Both the position numbers and the translations under genes were made by a program. Under the pieces are notes generated by a model. It saw only the letters and a list, made by a program, of their open reading frames with translations. It was not told the DNA's origin and ran no database searches. Of a DNA stretch of 64,000 bases, positions 1 through 7,524 are shown piece by piece (the first letter of the stretch is position 1; every line of letters begins with the position of its first letter). The stretch comes from Arthrobacter humicola. GTDB lineage: Bacteria > Actinomycetota > Actinomycetes > Actinomycetales > Micrococcaceae. The DNA lies in NCBI RefSeq assembly GCF_022803015.1, contig NZ_JAFKON010000003.1, forward strand, positions 62,001-126,000, read 5' to 3'.

Positions 1-768
1 CTCGCGACGACCCCCTTCTCCCTACACAACAAAACCGCACTCGTCACGGGCGCCGGCAGAGGACTGGGCCGTGCGGTCGCCACTGCCCTGGGACTTTCCG
101 GAGCAGAAGTCATAGCGCTGGACCTCTCGCCTCTGAACGACTTCAAGGACGAACTGGAAGCGCAGGGCGTCAAGTGCCGGATCCGGTCGCAAAACCTGGC
201 CAATCTCTCGCAGGACCAGGCCGCCGAAATCATCACCTGGGCCAAGGAAACCGGAAGAGGGCCCGACATTCTCGTCAACAACGCCGGGCTGATCCGGCGC
301 GGACCTGCGCTCACGACAACCCTCGAAGACTGGGAATCCGTGATCGGTTTGAACCTGACTACACCTTTCGTGCTCTCCCAAGCGTTCACCCGCTCCCTGA
401 TCGACGAGGACCGGCCTGGCAGCATCATCAACATCCTCTCCATCAATGCCTTCCAAGGAGGCGTCGAAGTACCCTCCTACGCGGCATCCAAACACGGACT
501 CCTGGGAGTGACCCGTGCCCTCGCCAACGAGTGGGCCCCCCATGGAATCAGAGTCAACGGTATAGCGCCCGGATACATGGAAACGGAGCTCACCGCAGCC
601 CACCGCGAAGACCCCGCAAGGTACCAAGCCATGCGCAGCCGCATGCCTATAGGCCGCTGGGGACAACCCGACGAAATCGGCGGCGCCGCGGTCTACCTCG
701 CGTCCGCGGCCTCCACCTATCTATCGGGAACCGTCATTAACGTCGACGGGGGATGGCTCTCCCGCTAA
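1..768 (+). CDS. SDR family oxidoreductase, KduD-like (5' end outside window)
   Basis: Frame 1 is open from the first base and ends with TAA at 766-768, so the start lies upstream of the window. The visible 255 residues are nearly a whole short-chain dehydrogenase. The Rossmann motif TGAGRGLG is at about residues 16-23 and NNAG at about 91-94. The catalytic Ser and YxxxK lie around SINAFQGG and SYAASK (about 149-164), and the C-terminus has the usual GTVINVDGGW. The family reduces or oxidises sugar acids or alcohols with NAD(P); the overall look is closest to 2-deoxy-D-gluconate 3-dehydrogenase (KduD), but substrate cannot be fixed from sequence alone. Nothing downstream on the same strand extends the operon: the next 300 bases are empty and then a decayed gene lies on the other strand. 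Confidence 0.88.
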   Translation, partial: LATTPFSLHNKTALVTGAGRGLGRAVATALGLSGAEVIALDLSPLNDFKDELEAQGVKCRIRSQNLANLSQDQAAEIITWAKETGRGPDILVNNAGLIRRGPALTTTLEDWESVIGLNLTTPFVLSQAFTRSLIDEDRPGSIINILSINAFQGGVEVPSYAASKHGLLGVTRALANEWAPHGIRVNGIAPGYMETELTAAHREDPARYQAMRSRMPIGRWGQPDEIGGAAVYLASAASTYLSGTVINVDGGWLSR

Positions 769-1080
769 GTCTGCCGCCAAGCTGTCCACCACGATACCGC
801 CGGCTCGATTCGACCCTCCGGCCAGGCCCGCTGATAGGCCTCCAGATGGCCAGCTTTTGTGCCGGGTGAACGATCTGCGAGGGGTCGGGCCGCCGGAACG
901 GGGGCCAGAATTACTCATGGACTTCCCGCACCGGGGAAATCGCGGATATGGACATTGGTGATGTTCCTGATTCTTCCCCCACGAATTAGACGAAGTTGCT
1001 ATGAGCCGCAGGCCTCACCCAATCCTGAAACGGTCCCATGACTGGCCACACAGGTGGTCCCGTGCGCGTGGCAAAACGGG
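769..1080. other. Intergenic, nothing recognised
   Basis: I see no gene, RNA or convincing hairpin here. Short open frames exist on both strands but have no ribosome binding site or recognisable motif. Confidence 0.5.
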
Positions 1081-1541
1081 CTACGGAAAGGTCTCGGCAG
1101 ATCCTCGGCCCGTCTCCCGCATGCCAAGGGAGCGCAAGATCCGAACCGATGCAGCATTAGCGATGAGCGCTTCTGCCCAAATGGAACCAAGCGAAAGTTC
1201 TTCAAAGCCGTAGACGAGGCCGGCTTTGGCGACTCGACCCCCTAAGCCACGCCCTCATCGCGGCGATGGTCCTATCAGGAAGCCAAGTTCTCGTTCCAGT
1301 GGTTTTGCACCATGAAGATCTACGTATCCCAGGAGGCCGTCTTCAGCACTCGTTACAGCGAGCCGGATCAGGTCAGCGGGAGGCGTTTCCACCTGTCGCA
1401 CCCAGAAAGTCGCGTACGGCCGCCGAGGACCTCGTCGTCCAGCCGGCGTGCTGACAAAAAGAGTTCGTCCTCGGCCCATATCGCCAACATGTCCGCATCC
1501 GCGCGGTTCATGGGGCGCAACTCCAACTCTGAGTGATCCAT
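1081..1541 (-). pseudogene. GNAT N-acetyltransferase, frameshift plus in-frame stop
   Basis: Reading the minus strand from ATG at 1541 gives an acetyltransferase N-terminus (MDHSELELRPMNRADADM). Near 1390-1410 the homology jumps to another frame and continues through LLGYVDLHGAKPLERELGF to IGPSPR. There a TGA (1255-1257) replaces the expected tryptophan of the R/Q-x-x-G-x-G region. After the stop, the same frame goes on as GRGLGGRVAKAGLVYGFEEL and WAEALIANAASVRILRSLGM, the typical C-terminal half of this family, and ends with TAG at 1081. The order of all these blocks is intact over about 150 codons, so this is a full-length gene with at least two disabling lesions rather than a chance open frame. 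It is unlikely to make an active enzyme. Confidence 0.8.
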
Positions 1542-1725
1542 GCGCCCAATGCAGCGGCTCCTGTTTTCAGGGCCTGTGGAGGTGGCCCGTAAGCCGGTCC
1601 CCCACCCGAGCAAGCATCACCCAAATTTCCGGATCACGATCGCCGCGTTTGCGGGGCCGGTCGATTCACGTATGACCCGCCCGCAAGAATGCCCGGTGAC
1701 GGGGTGCTACGGTACATCCAAAACT

Positions 1726-1899
1726 ATGACCGGGCTCGTCATCGGATGCGTCCGCGTATCCACGAACGACCAAGACCTTACCGCCCGGAAGAATGCCCTC
1801 GTTGCTCTTGGACTGTCATCGGAGAAGACGTCCACCGACCAGGGACTCGCCCGTGCCGACCGGGCACGCCCCACGCTCAAGGAAGCGCGAGCCGCCTGA
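1726..1899 (+). pseudogene. Serine recombinase/resolvase N-terminal fragment
   Basis: A 57-codon frame from ATG 1726 matches the start of the resolvase catalytic domain: the active-site segment CVRVSTNDQDLTA (serine within RVST), then an ARKNALVALG stretch and a RARPTLKEA block typical of the DNA-invertase/resolvase family. It stops at TGA 1897-1899, where a functional protein would have another 120 or more residues including the LDRLAR region and the helix-turn-helix. The usual GLTGT sequence is altered to GLARA. It is a truncated remnant of a mobile element, next to other decayed genes. A second resolvase remnant lies at 45742. Confidence 0.8.
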
Positions 1900-2119
1900 C
1901 CGTCAACAAGTCGCACCAAGCCATGCACTCAACTGGCAGCGGCGCCATGAACAGTCATGACATCAAGAAATGCAAACCAGCAAAGGCAGCACATCTCCCC
2001 CAGCCAGCGTCCAGTCATGCAGTTAGCGGCACTCCTGGCCATGAACGAGTAGGCAGCACCACCGCTGCCGGAAATCAAGAGAAGGAGCCACCCGGCCACA
2101 GAAACGGCCACCAACAAAA

Positions 2120-2139
2120 ATGGGCCCCGTAGGGCCCAT
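2120..2139. repeat. Hairpin, 7-bp arms
   Basis: ATGGGCC and GGCCCAT face each other across a 6-base loop. There is no T-run after it on either strand. It lies in a gene-free stretch 55 bases from a tRNA 3'-end-like fragment, so it may be a terminator remnant of the lost element. Confidence 0.45.
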
Positions 2140-2193
2140 AAAGGAGATGTGTACACATTCAGCGGCCCACAAGCCCCTGAACAGGGAAAACAC

Positions 2194-2215
2194 GTGCCCG
2201 AGGTGGGACTCGAAC
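2194..2215 (-). other. tRNA 3'-end fragment (possible attachment-site remnant)
   Basis: On the minus strand these 22 bases read as the end of a tRNA: a TTCGAGT T-loop, the 3' side of the T-stem (CCCAC), then the 3' acceptor strand CTCGGGC and A. The acceptor would pair with a 5' end GCCCGAG, as in some actinobacterial tRNA-Leu genes. The bases upstream do not form the 5' half of the T-stem and no D- or anticodon arm is present, so it is not a working tRNA. Integrases commonly use such 3' ends as attachment cores and leave a copy behind. Confidence 0.5.
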
Positions 2216-2308
2216 TGCATTCCGGCCCTTGCAATCACTGGGAAGTCCGGAAAACAAAGGCAATCCGAGCCAGTCCGACCAATGTACGACCCAGTCCGAA
2301 GCGAAAAA

Positions 2309-2327
2309 GTGTGGACATTGTCCACAC
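2309..2327. repeat. Inverted repeat, 8-bp arms
   Basis: GTGTGGAC and GTCCACAC are separated by ATT, giving a perfect 8-bp inverted repeat. It may be an operator or recombinase-binding site left from the element; no adjacent intact gene explains it. Confidence 0.4.
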
Positions 2328-2420
2328 CTTCTTCTTGCTACGATTCCAGCTCCCAAGGGGACATCACAGGGGTTTTCCCCTTGTGACGAAACGTCCGTTA
2401 TCGGCGTGTGGATTTGCTTG

Positions 2421-2963
2421 TCAGGGGAGTGGCAGCAAGGCCAAGCGTGACCGGCCGACGCGTTGCTCAAAATGGCTGCTGATCGAACACTTCCCGTAGG
2501 ACTCCAGATAAAGCGCCGCGGCTTCGATGCGTCCAAGATCATCCCCGAGCAGCCCGATGCTGATATTGCATACCGAGCACAGCAAGCCCCGGACTTCACC
2601 TGTCTCGTGGTCATGATCAATGGCGAGCATCCGAATCCGCCCTCGGAACGTTTTAGTCTCAGGACAGCCGCAAGCCGCGCACACGCCGCCTTGTGCAGCG
2701 AACGTTTCAGCAAGCCACTCCGGCGTGACCCCGTATCGCTTTTCAGCATTGTCCGGTGCTGGTGAGCTCTGACCTTCTCCGGGTCTAGCCTTGCCCGCCT
2801 CTTCCTCGAGACTTCGATGGGAATCGGGTGCATGGCAAGGTGGCCCACCTGGGCCAGCCTGGCGCAGGCCTTACAGCGTGACTCAAGGCCAGTCGGTGTT
2901 GAGTTGGAGCGATGGAAAAGGGGCGACGGGCAACATCAGCTGACAGACGCTGCATCGCTTCAT
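2421..2963 (-). pseudogene. Endonuclease VII/HNH-type nuclease, two frameshifts
   Basis: From ATG 2963 the minus strand encodes MKRCSVCQL, the first half of a zinc ribbon. After a frame jump near 2920 it continues as FHRSNSTPTGLESRCKACAR, the second CxxC. A second jump near 2740 links RARLDPEKVRAHQH to YGVTPEWLAETFAAQGG, then VCAACGCPE. The core IDHDHETGEVRGLLC, followed by CNISIGLLGDD and the AALYLESYG tail, is the conserved endonuclease-VII/HNH signature with its metal-binding Asp-His pair. The whole architecture is in the right order over about 180 codons. The last frame alone (2421-2684) could start at GTG and still carry the nuclease core, but it lacks the zinc ribbon and linker. Such nucleases are common in actinophages and prophages. 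Confidence 0.75.
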
Positions 2964-2991
2964 GCCGTCGACCATGATCTGGCCGTCCTTG

Positions 2992-3200
2992 TTAGCCACG
3001 CTGCCCCCACTTCCTTTCGACCAGGTACCGGGCGAGGTTCCTCACCCGCTCCGGATCATCCCCCATATTCCCGAGCGCCACGTTGCACCGTTGGCACAGC
3101 AAACCACGTGCCTCTCCAGTGCCGTGGTCATGGTCGATGCAGAGCAACTTTATGCCGCCGCTCCATCCGTCACAAAATTCCGCACAACACCTTCGCAGCC
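2992..3200 (-). pseudogene. Second endonuclease VII/HNH fragment, N-terminus lost
   Basis: The minus strand has CDGWSGGIKLLCIDHDH, then GEARGLLCQRCNVALG and ERVRNLARYLVERK, ending in TAA at 2992-2994. This is the C-terminal half of another endonuclease-VII/HNH protein, distinct in sequence from the copy at 2421-2963. Upstream of about 3200 the frame no longer resembles the family and no start is available. Its stop lies 28 bases before the ATG of the other copy, so the two decayed genes stand head-to-tail. Confidence 0.72.
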
Positions 3201-3337
3201 TGGATGCTCACTCCGCTGGCCGGTCCCGGGGTGCGCCCGGTCGATGTGCTGCACCGGACCGAACCCCTGCTTGCCGAGCTGGACGGGTTCGCCCGGCGGA
3301 CCGCTCCCCCTGCCACCCGCCGCTGACGCCATGTGGG

Positions 3338-3593
3338 CTACGGGATTGCTTCCGGGATGCCGAACCGCCTCCCGATGAGTATGCGGACGGCCGCCTCCAA
3401 GGGCTGATCTTCCAGCTCAACGCCCCTCGCCCCCGTAACGAATTCCCGTTTCGTCGCCCACCGCTTCGACGTCGAAAAGATTGAGGACCTCGGCCACGCG
3501 CACCTGATACTCGGTGGCGGTCATTTGGCGAGACGCACGGAGTGGAATTGCGCTGAGGATGCTCGCGACCACAGCATCGATGGAATCAGTCAT
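3338..3593 (-). pseudogene. Small hypothetical gene, probably frameshifted
   Basis: From ATG 3593 the minus strand encodes MTDSIDAVVASILSAIP and about 40 further residues, then stops with TGA at 3417-3419. Shifting by one base in the G-rich run near 3425-3432 would extend it with VELEDQPLEAAVRILIGRRF and end at TAG 3338. Both halves have the acidic, helical look of one small protein, so a single-base indel seems more likely than a true 58-aa product. I do not recognise the family. Confidence 0.4.
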
Positions 3594-3755
3594 GGGCAGT
3601 TCACGTTCCCCCGCACCGGGTTTTCGAGCGTCCGGGCGGGGTTTCGTTGCAACACCGCCGTCCAATGTTTGTGCACTTTTGCATGAGGTTCGCTTGTTGC
3701 ACAAGGGGACCCAGCGGTTATTGCCTCGCGGACCGCAGAAGAGCATGATGCCCCC

Positions 3756-4112
3756 ATGGCTATGAACCGCCGGGAGCGCAGGGACGCGGAAGACCGGCAC
3801 CGATGGTCCCTCCGGGCGTGGGTCGCAGGCGGCTGGGTCCTCGTCGTGCTGTGTCTGGGCGCCACGCTGCTGAGCAGCGGTGCCCTCGTCCTAGTGGATA
3901 ACCTGGCCACCACGTGTTCGGACTATGTGCCACAGTTCCCCAACTCACCCATCGATCTGGGGGCGGCCTCGCACCAGTGCCACCACTGGCTGGGACTGGA
4001 AATTCCCACCCAGTGGAATCCGGCACTGGCGCTCGGATTCGGAGTCCTGGCCGGGTCGTTCTACAACGCCTTCGAGTCCCGCACTCCTCCCCCTGCGCCG
4101 GACGCCGGCTGA
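3756..4112 (+). CDS. Small membrane protein, unknown function
   Basis: This 118-aa protein starts with a charged segment (MAMNRRERRDAEDRH), suggesting a cytoplasmic N-terminus. A hydrophobic span follows at about residues 22-47 (WVAGGWVLVVLCLGATLL). A polar loop carries two cysteines (TTCSDY and SHQCHHW) that may face outside, and there is a second weaker hydrophobic stretch near 90-105. The tail is proline-rich. No ribosome binding site is obvious; ATG 3762 is an alternative start. I do not recognise a family. It stands alone inside the decayed region but is itself uninterrupted. Confidence 0.55.
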   Translation: MAMNRRERRDAEDRHRWSLRAWVAGGWVLVVLCLGATLLSSGALVLVDNLATTCSDYVPQFPNSPIDLGAASHQCHHWLGLEIPTQWNPALALGFGVLAGSFYNAFESRTPPPAPDAG

Positions 4113-4322
4113 GCTATTTAGACCGAAGCATCGCCGCGAGGGCCGCCCCTGGGCCCGAGACGGCGACGGAGGTGACGTTCGCGGCCGAGCCAAAACCGCA
4201 CCTTCCTGGCTCCGAGGATCTGTGAACACGATCGCCGCCACCCGGCGTCCACCGCACCGGGGATCCCGGACGATTCGTCGGCTCCGGCGGGACCGCCCGG
4301 CCATGCCGTAGATTTGCTGGCT

Positions 4323-4487
4323 ATGACAACAACAGCCGAAGTGACAGTGCCGCCCGTCCCCGAACCCGAAGCTACACGGGCCCATCGTGCTCTTTTCACG
4401 GAACCGTACGCGGTCAAGCGCCCCGCTGTGCAGTTCCGCGGCACTTTAACGGTCGCTCAGCCGACCGTTTTCTCCAACCCCGAATGA
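4323..4487 (+). CDS. Possible 54-aa orphan ORF
   Basis: An ATG at 4323 opens 54 codons (MTTTAEVTVPPVPEPEATRA, later LFTEPYAVKRPAVQFRG) to TGA 4485-4487. Composition is plausible for a small actinobacterial protein, but there is no ribosome binding site and no recognised homologue. It lies 17 bases upstream of the ligase remnant. It may be a leftover of another gene. Confidence 0.3.
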   Translation: MTTTAEVTVPPVPEPEATRAHRALFTEPYAVKRPAVQFRGTLTVAQPTVFSNPE

Positions 4488-4503
4488 CAACAGTGCCGCG
4501 GGC

Positions 4504-4722
4504 GTGACGTCCGTGTCCGAACTTCTCCCGCAGGATCTGAGCACACGGCCGGCCCTGGCAATGGCCAAGCCCGTCGCCAGGGTCCCCGGGCCCGGGGTGC
4601 TTCCGGGAGGCTGCCTCTACGAGCCCAAGTGGGACGGCTTCAGGGCAGGGATTGTGGTGACGGAGTCCGGCGCCACCATCTGGTCCCGTCAGAGAAAAGA
4701 CCTGACCCGGTGGTTCACAGGT
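4504..4722 (+). pseudogene. ATP-dependent DNA ligase, N-terminal fragment
   Basis: From GTG 4504 the frame encodes LAMAKPVARVPGPG, then YEPKWDGFRA, the ligase nucleotidyltransferase motif I with its AMP-accepting lysine (KxDGxR). It continues through IWSRQRKDLTRWF, motif Ia of LigC/LigD-type ligases. After about residue 72 the resemblance stops and the frame runs into unrelated sequence, so motifs III to V are missing. This is a 5' fragment of a 300-plus-residue gene, presumably truncated by a deletion that joined it to the sequence at about 4725. Confidence 0.78.
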
Positions 4723-4832
4723 CCCGCCCGGCCCCGTCATTGGGTTGCGAGTCGGGGTTCAACCCCCTACAGGGAACGAGCTGAGCGTCAGGAAGCCGGA
4801 GCGGCGCTGCTCCATGCAGCTCCGGGAAACGC

Positions 4833-4964
4833 ATCGAAGCACTCGCGGACTGCATGGCATTTGCCATGGGCGCCGACGCGAACTCCAACGGCTCGTACAC
4901 CCGCAACTTCAGCGGCTACCGCGGCACCGCGGCGCGGGTGATCCTGGCAGGCCAGAAGCCCTGA
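4833..4964 (+). pseudogene. C-terminal scrap of an unidentified gene
   Basis: An open frame without a start encodes IEALADCMAFAMGADANS, then YTRNFSGYRGTAARVILAG, and ends at TGA 4962-4964. Its composition is protein-like, but I do not recognise it. It probably remains from the deletion that cut the ligase gene. Confidence 0.3.
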
Positions 4965-5063
4965 CGCCGCACCCCGTATTGCCGGCCTCCTCACCCTTGA
5001 AAATTGGTGCCGGTAGTGCGGGGCTCAACCGGCAGGGTGCCCGTCGAACTGAGAGGATCACCC

Positions 5064-5214
5064 ATGCAAGTTCGAGGTCTACAAGGACAAGTCCGGCGGC
5101 TACCGGTTCCGGCTCAAGGCCGGCAACAGCGAGACGATCGCTTCTTCGGAGAGCTACAAGACGACGGCCAGCGCCCTGAAGGTGTCGAATCCGTCGAGCT
5201 ACCGTACCGAGTAG
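5064..5214 (+). pseudogene. Broken copy of the YegP-like (DUF1508) gene
   Basis: The sequence from 5068 reads KFEVYKDKSGGYRFRLKAG and then IASSESYKTTASAL, almost identical to the intact gene at 5732. The start has lost four bases relative to that copy (ATGGCAGGCAAG has become ATGCAAG), putting the ATG out of frame. A further missing base near 5182 shifts the end into VSNPSSYRTE and TAG 5212-5214. It is thus a tandem paralogue inactivated by two small deletions, separated from the live copy by the secreted-protein gene. Confidence 0.82.
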
Positions 5215-5223
5215 GGGCTACGC

Positions 5224-5252
5224 TTGTTGGCGCCGCGACCCGGGCTTATGAT
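5224..5252 (+). promoter_or_regulatory. Sigma-70-type promoter for the secreted protein
   Basis: TTGTTG (5224-5229) and TATGAT (5247-5252) are separated by 17 bases. They lie 75 bases upstream of the ATG at 5327. Confidence 0.5.
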
Positions 5253-5326
5253 GCGCCAACGTTGCCAGGGATCTTCCCGCACCCATGGGGAGTCAACTGT
5301 CTCGCCATCCACGAAGGAGCAGCCTC

Positions 5327-5644
5327 ATGAAGCGCCTGATCAAACCTCTCGCCCTTGCCCTCGGAATCGGACTCTTCGCCGGAACGGGCGTCGCCGTTGC
5401 GGCACCGCCAATACCAAATGACACGACCCCTTTCCAGCTCGACTGCCCTGGTTTTCAGATTGACGTCCAGGTCAGCGGCTCGAGCAAGAGCAAGGATATT
5501 GAATTCCTCCATCCCTACGGTACGCCTGGCGTCTTCCTCGCAGTGGGTCTGGAATCGTGGACGCTGAACGGGCCGGTGTATCCGAATGCGGGGCTCACCG
5601 GCCCGGGCACCGTGACCGACGTCTGCGCGCTTCTGGCGCCGTAG
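5327..5644 (+). CDS. Small secreted protein, unknown function
   Basis: This 105-aa protein has a clear Sec signal peptide: MKRLIKP, a hydrophobic core LALALGIGLFAGTGVA, and an AVAAPP cleavage region near residues 24-27. The mature part of about 80 residues has two cysteines (DCPGF and DVCALL), likely forming a disulphide outside the cell, and is rich in Gly, Pro and Thr. The start is chosen because AAGGAG lies 8 bases before ATG 5327. No catalytic motif is visible. The middle segment (FLHPYGTPGVFLAVG) looks shortened compared with typical beta-rich secreted proteins, so an internal deletion is possible. Confidence 0.7.
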   Translation: MKRLIKPLALALGIGLFAGTGVAVAAPPIPNDTTPFQLDCPGFQIDVQVSGSSKSKDIEFLHPYGTPGVFLAVGLESWTLNGPVYPNAGLTGPGTVTDVCALLAP

Positions 5645-5731
5645 GGCATGACGGTCTTCTTTCGCACCCGTGCCGGGTAGTGTGTGGCGCAGCGGTCCAC
5701 GGCGGCCGGCAGATCAACCGAACGAGCACCC

Positions 5732-5917
5732 ATGGCAGGCAAGTTCGAGGTCTACGAGGACAAGTCCGGCGGATACCGGTTCCGGCTGAAGGCCGGCAAC
5801 GGCGAAGTGATCGCCTCCTCGGAAAGCTACAAGACCAAGGCCAGCGCCCTGAACGGCGTCGAGTCCGTCAAGAAGAACGCCAGCTCCGACGTCGTGGACC
5901 TCACCGAAGAGTCCTGA
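5732..5917 (+). CDS. YegP-like DUF1508 protein
   Basis: This 61-residue protein, MAGKFEVYEDKSGGYRFRLK followed by NGEVIASSESYKTKASALNG, is a single DUF1508 repeat (YegP family): a small beta-beta-alpha fold with the FEVYxDxxGxYRFRLKA and IASSExYxTKA motifs. E. coli YegP has two such repeats; one-repeat forms are common in actinobacteria. The biochemical role is unknown. The start is the ATG giving MAGKFEV. The ribosome binding site is weak. A decayed paralogue lies at 5064 and a strong terminator follows 23 bases after the stop. Confidence 0.85.
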   Translation: MAGKFEVYEDKSGGYRFRLKAGNGEVIASSESYKTKASALNGVESVKKNASSDVVDLTEES

Positions 5918-5940
5918 CCGCCACCCCTCCGGACACAGCG

Positions 5941-5975
5941 AAGCCCGGCCACCCTGAGTGCGGCCGGGCTTTGTT
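5941..5975 (+). terminator. Rho-independent terminator after the YegP-like gene
   Basis: AAGCCCGGCC (5941-5950) pairs with GGCCGGGCTT (5962-5971), followed by TGTT. It is 23 bases after the DUF1508 stop. Confidence 0.8.
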
Positions 5976-6099
5976 AAACATAACGCACAAGGACTACCGA
6001 AGCGGAGGGCAGAACCACCACCACTTTCGGCGGGTCCGGTGGTCCGGACCCGCCGGTATTCCTTACTGGTCCTTAGCGGTCGGCGGTGAACCACGCACG

Positions 6100-7524
6100 T
6101 CAGCTTGCGGCGTATCTCGGCATGGACTCTGTGTCCCGAGCCACGATCTTCTCCGCGGTGCCGCGGCCCATGCGTACGGCCCCGTCGACGTGCTGGTAGC
6201 CCTCTGCGGCTAGGTCGGAGGAGGCCCAGTAGATCGGTCCCACGGGAGTCAGCTGGTCCGCGCCGTACCGGTGCAGTCCGCCCAGGTCATAGCTGGAGGC
6301 ATAGGCGCCGCGGGTCCATTCCTCCGATCCCCAGTCGGATTCGTAGTACACCACGGGCTCCAGCGCCTTCGGTCCTAGCGACTTTGCGAAGTCTTCCAGG
6401 ATCACCTGGCGCCGCTCAGCAGCGCCGAGCGCAAACATGGCATCTGCTTTCTCATCTGGCACGAAGGCCACCAGCGTCCCGCGCGCGTCCTCGTGGTTGG
6501 TGTTGTCGTATATTTCCTGCACGGTCAGGTCCGGACTGAAGCAGGTGCCGGACAGTCCTTCGTCCCGCCAGAACGGCGAATCGTAGACCGCATGGATCTT
6601 GATGACCAGGCCAAGGGATTGGTGTTGGTGCATCTGGTGCTGCCGGCGCGGCAGTGGCGGATCGAAGGAAACCCGCGAGTAGAGGTTGGGCGGAACGGCC
6701 ATGATGGCGTACTTTGCCCGGACCGTGGCCTTCTCTGACACGGCGGTCACGCCAGTGCCGTCCTTCCGCTGCCGCCATTGCAGGCTCCGTACAGGTGATC
6801 CCAGTACGACGTCGTCGCCCAGTTCTGCGGCGATCGTTTCGGAGAGCTGCTGCATTCCGCCCACCACCCGCTTGTCCAGGAGCAGGTCCTCGTCAACCAG
6901 GTTGGAGAACGAGCCGGCGGAAGCCGCCATCAGGATGGCCTGTAGGGCGGAGAAGGAGTGGGCGGGTTTGGTCAGCATGCCCCCGGCAAGGAAGTGGCCG
7001 ATGTTGGCGCAGGCTTCCTCATCGGTGGAATGCTGGCGCAGCCAGTGGTGCAGGGAGATGGTGTCCAGTTCCCGGGCTCTGGGGTGGGCCCAGGGCTCCG
7101 TGGCGCCGACGTCGGCCGCGAGACCGTCCAGGATGTCGATCAGGCGCTGGATCTCCCGCCCGGTCTCCGCCGGCACCGGGAACATGTCCCCGGCGTACTC
7201 GGTCCGCTCGCCCTTCGGGGAGACGTACACGGATTTTCCCTCGCGGTACCGGCTGAAGGTTTCCAGTCCGAGCTCGTCGAGGATGGACGTCAGCGCATCC
7301 TGGTCCGGGGAGATCCACTGGCCGCCGATCTCCAGGGAGGCGCCGTCGATGGTGTCCGTCCACGTCCGGCCGCCCACACGGTCGCGGGCTTCCAGGACGG
7401 CGACGGTCAGGCCGGCGGCCTTGAGGTCGCGGGCCGCTGTCAGCCCCGTGACGCCGGCGCCGATGATGACTACGTCGCGGTTAAGAGTGTTCACTGTTTC
7501 CTCGAATGTCATGGTTTTGTTCAT
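6100..7524 (-). CDS. puo: Flavin amine oxidase, probable putrescine oxidase
   Basis: This 474-aa FAD protein oxidises a primary amine, probably putrescine, to 4-aminobutanal with release of ammonia and hydrogen peroxide. The dinucleotide motif IGAGVTG is at about 21-27, EARDRVGGRTW at about 45-55 and GGQW at about 67-70. The C-terminal flavin-contact region is GPIYWASSDLA, then GYQHVDGAVRMG near 440-455. Size and motifs match bacterial putrescine oxidases and MAO-like enzymes. The context is decisive: it is the last gene of a unit with two amino acid/polyamine permeases and a 4-aminobutyraldehyde dehydrogenase. Its ATG overlaps the upstream permease stop (ATGA), so the two are probably translationally coupled. 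Another biogenic amine remains possible as substrate. Confidence 0.82.
   Translation of the reverse strand: MNKTMTFEETVNTLNRDVVIIGAGVTGLTAARDLKAAGLTVAVLEARDRVGGRTWTDTIDGASLEIGGQWISPDQDALTSILDELGLETFSRYREGKSVYVSPKGERTEYAGDMFPVPAETGREIQRLIDILDGLAADVGATEPWAHPRARELDTISLHHWLRQHSTDEEACANIGHFLAGGMLTKPAHSFSALQAILMAASAGSFSNLVDEDLLLDKRVVGGMQQLSETIAAELGDDVVLGSPVRSLQWRQRKDGTGVTAVSEKATVRAKYAIMAVPPNLYSRVSFDPPLPRRQHQMHQHQSLGLVIKIHAVYDSPFWRDEGLSGTCFSPDLTVQEIYDNTNHEDARGTLVAFVPDEKADAMFALGAAERRQVILEDFAKSLGPKALEPVVYYESDWGSEEWTRGAYASSYDLGGLHRYGADQLTPVGPIYWASSDLAAEGYQHVDGAVRMGRGTAEKIVARDTESMPRYAAS

Noticed and set aside
1..768. The first SDR gene as a truncated pseudogene
   Set aside because: The missing start is simply beyond the window edge; motifs and C-terminus are intact.
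2181..2300. A complete tRNA gene around the T-loop match
   Set aside because: Only the 3' 22 bases fit; no T-stem partner, anticodon arm or D-arm can be drawn.
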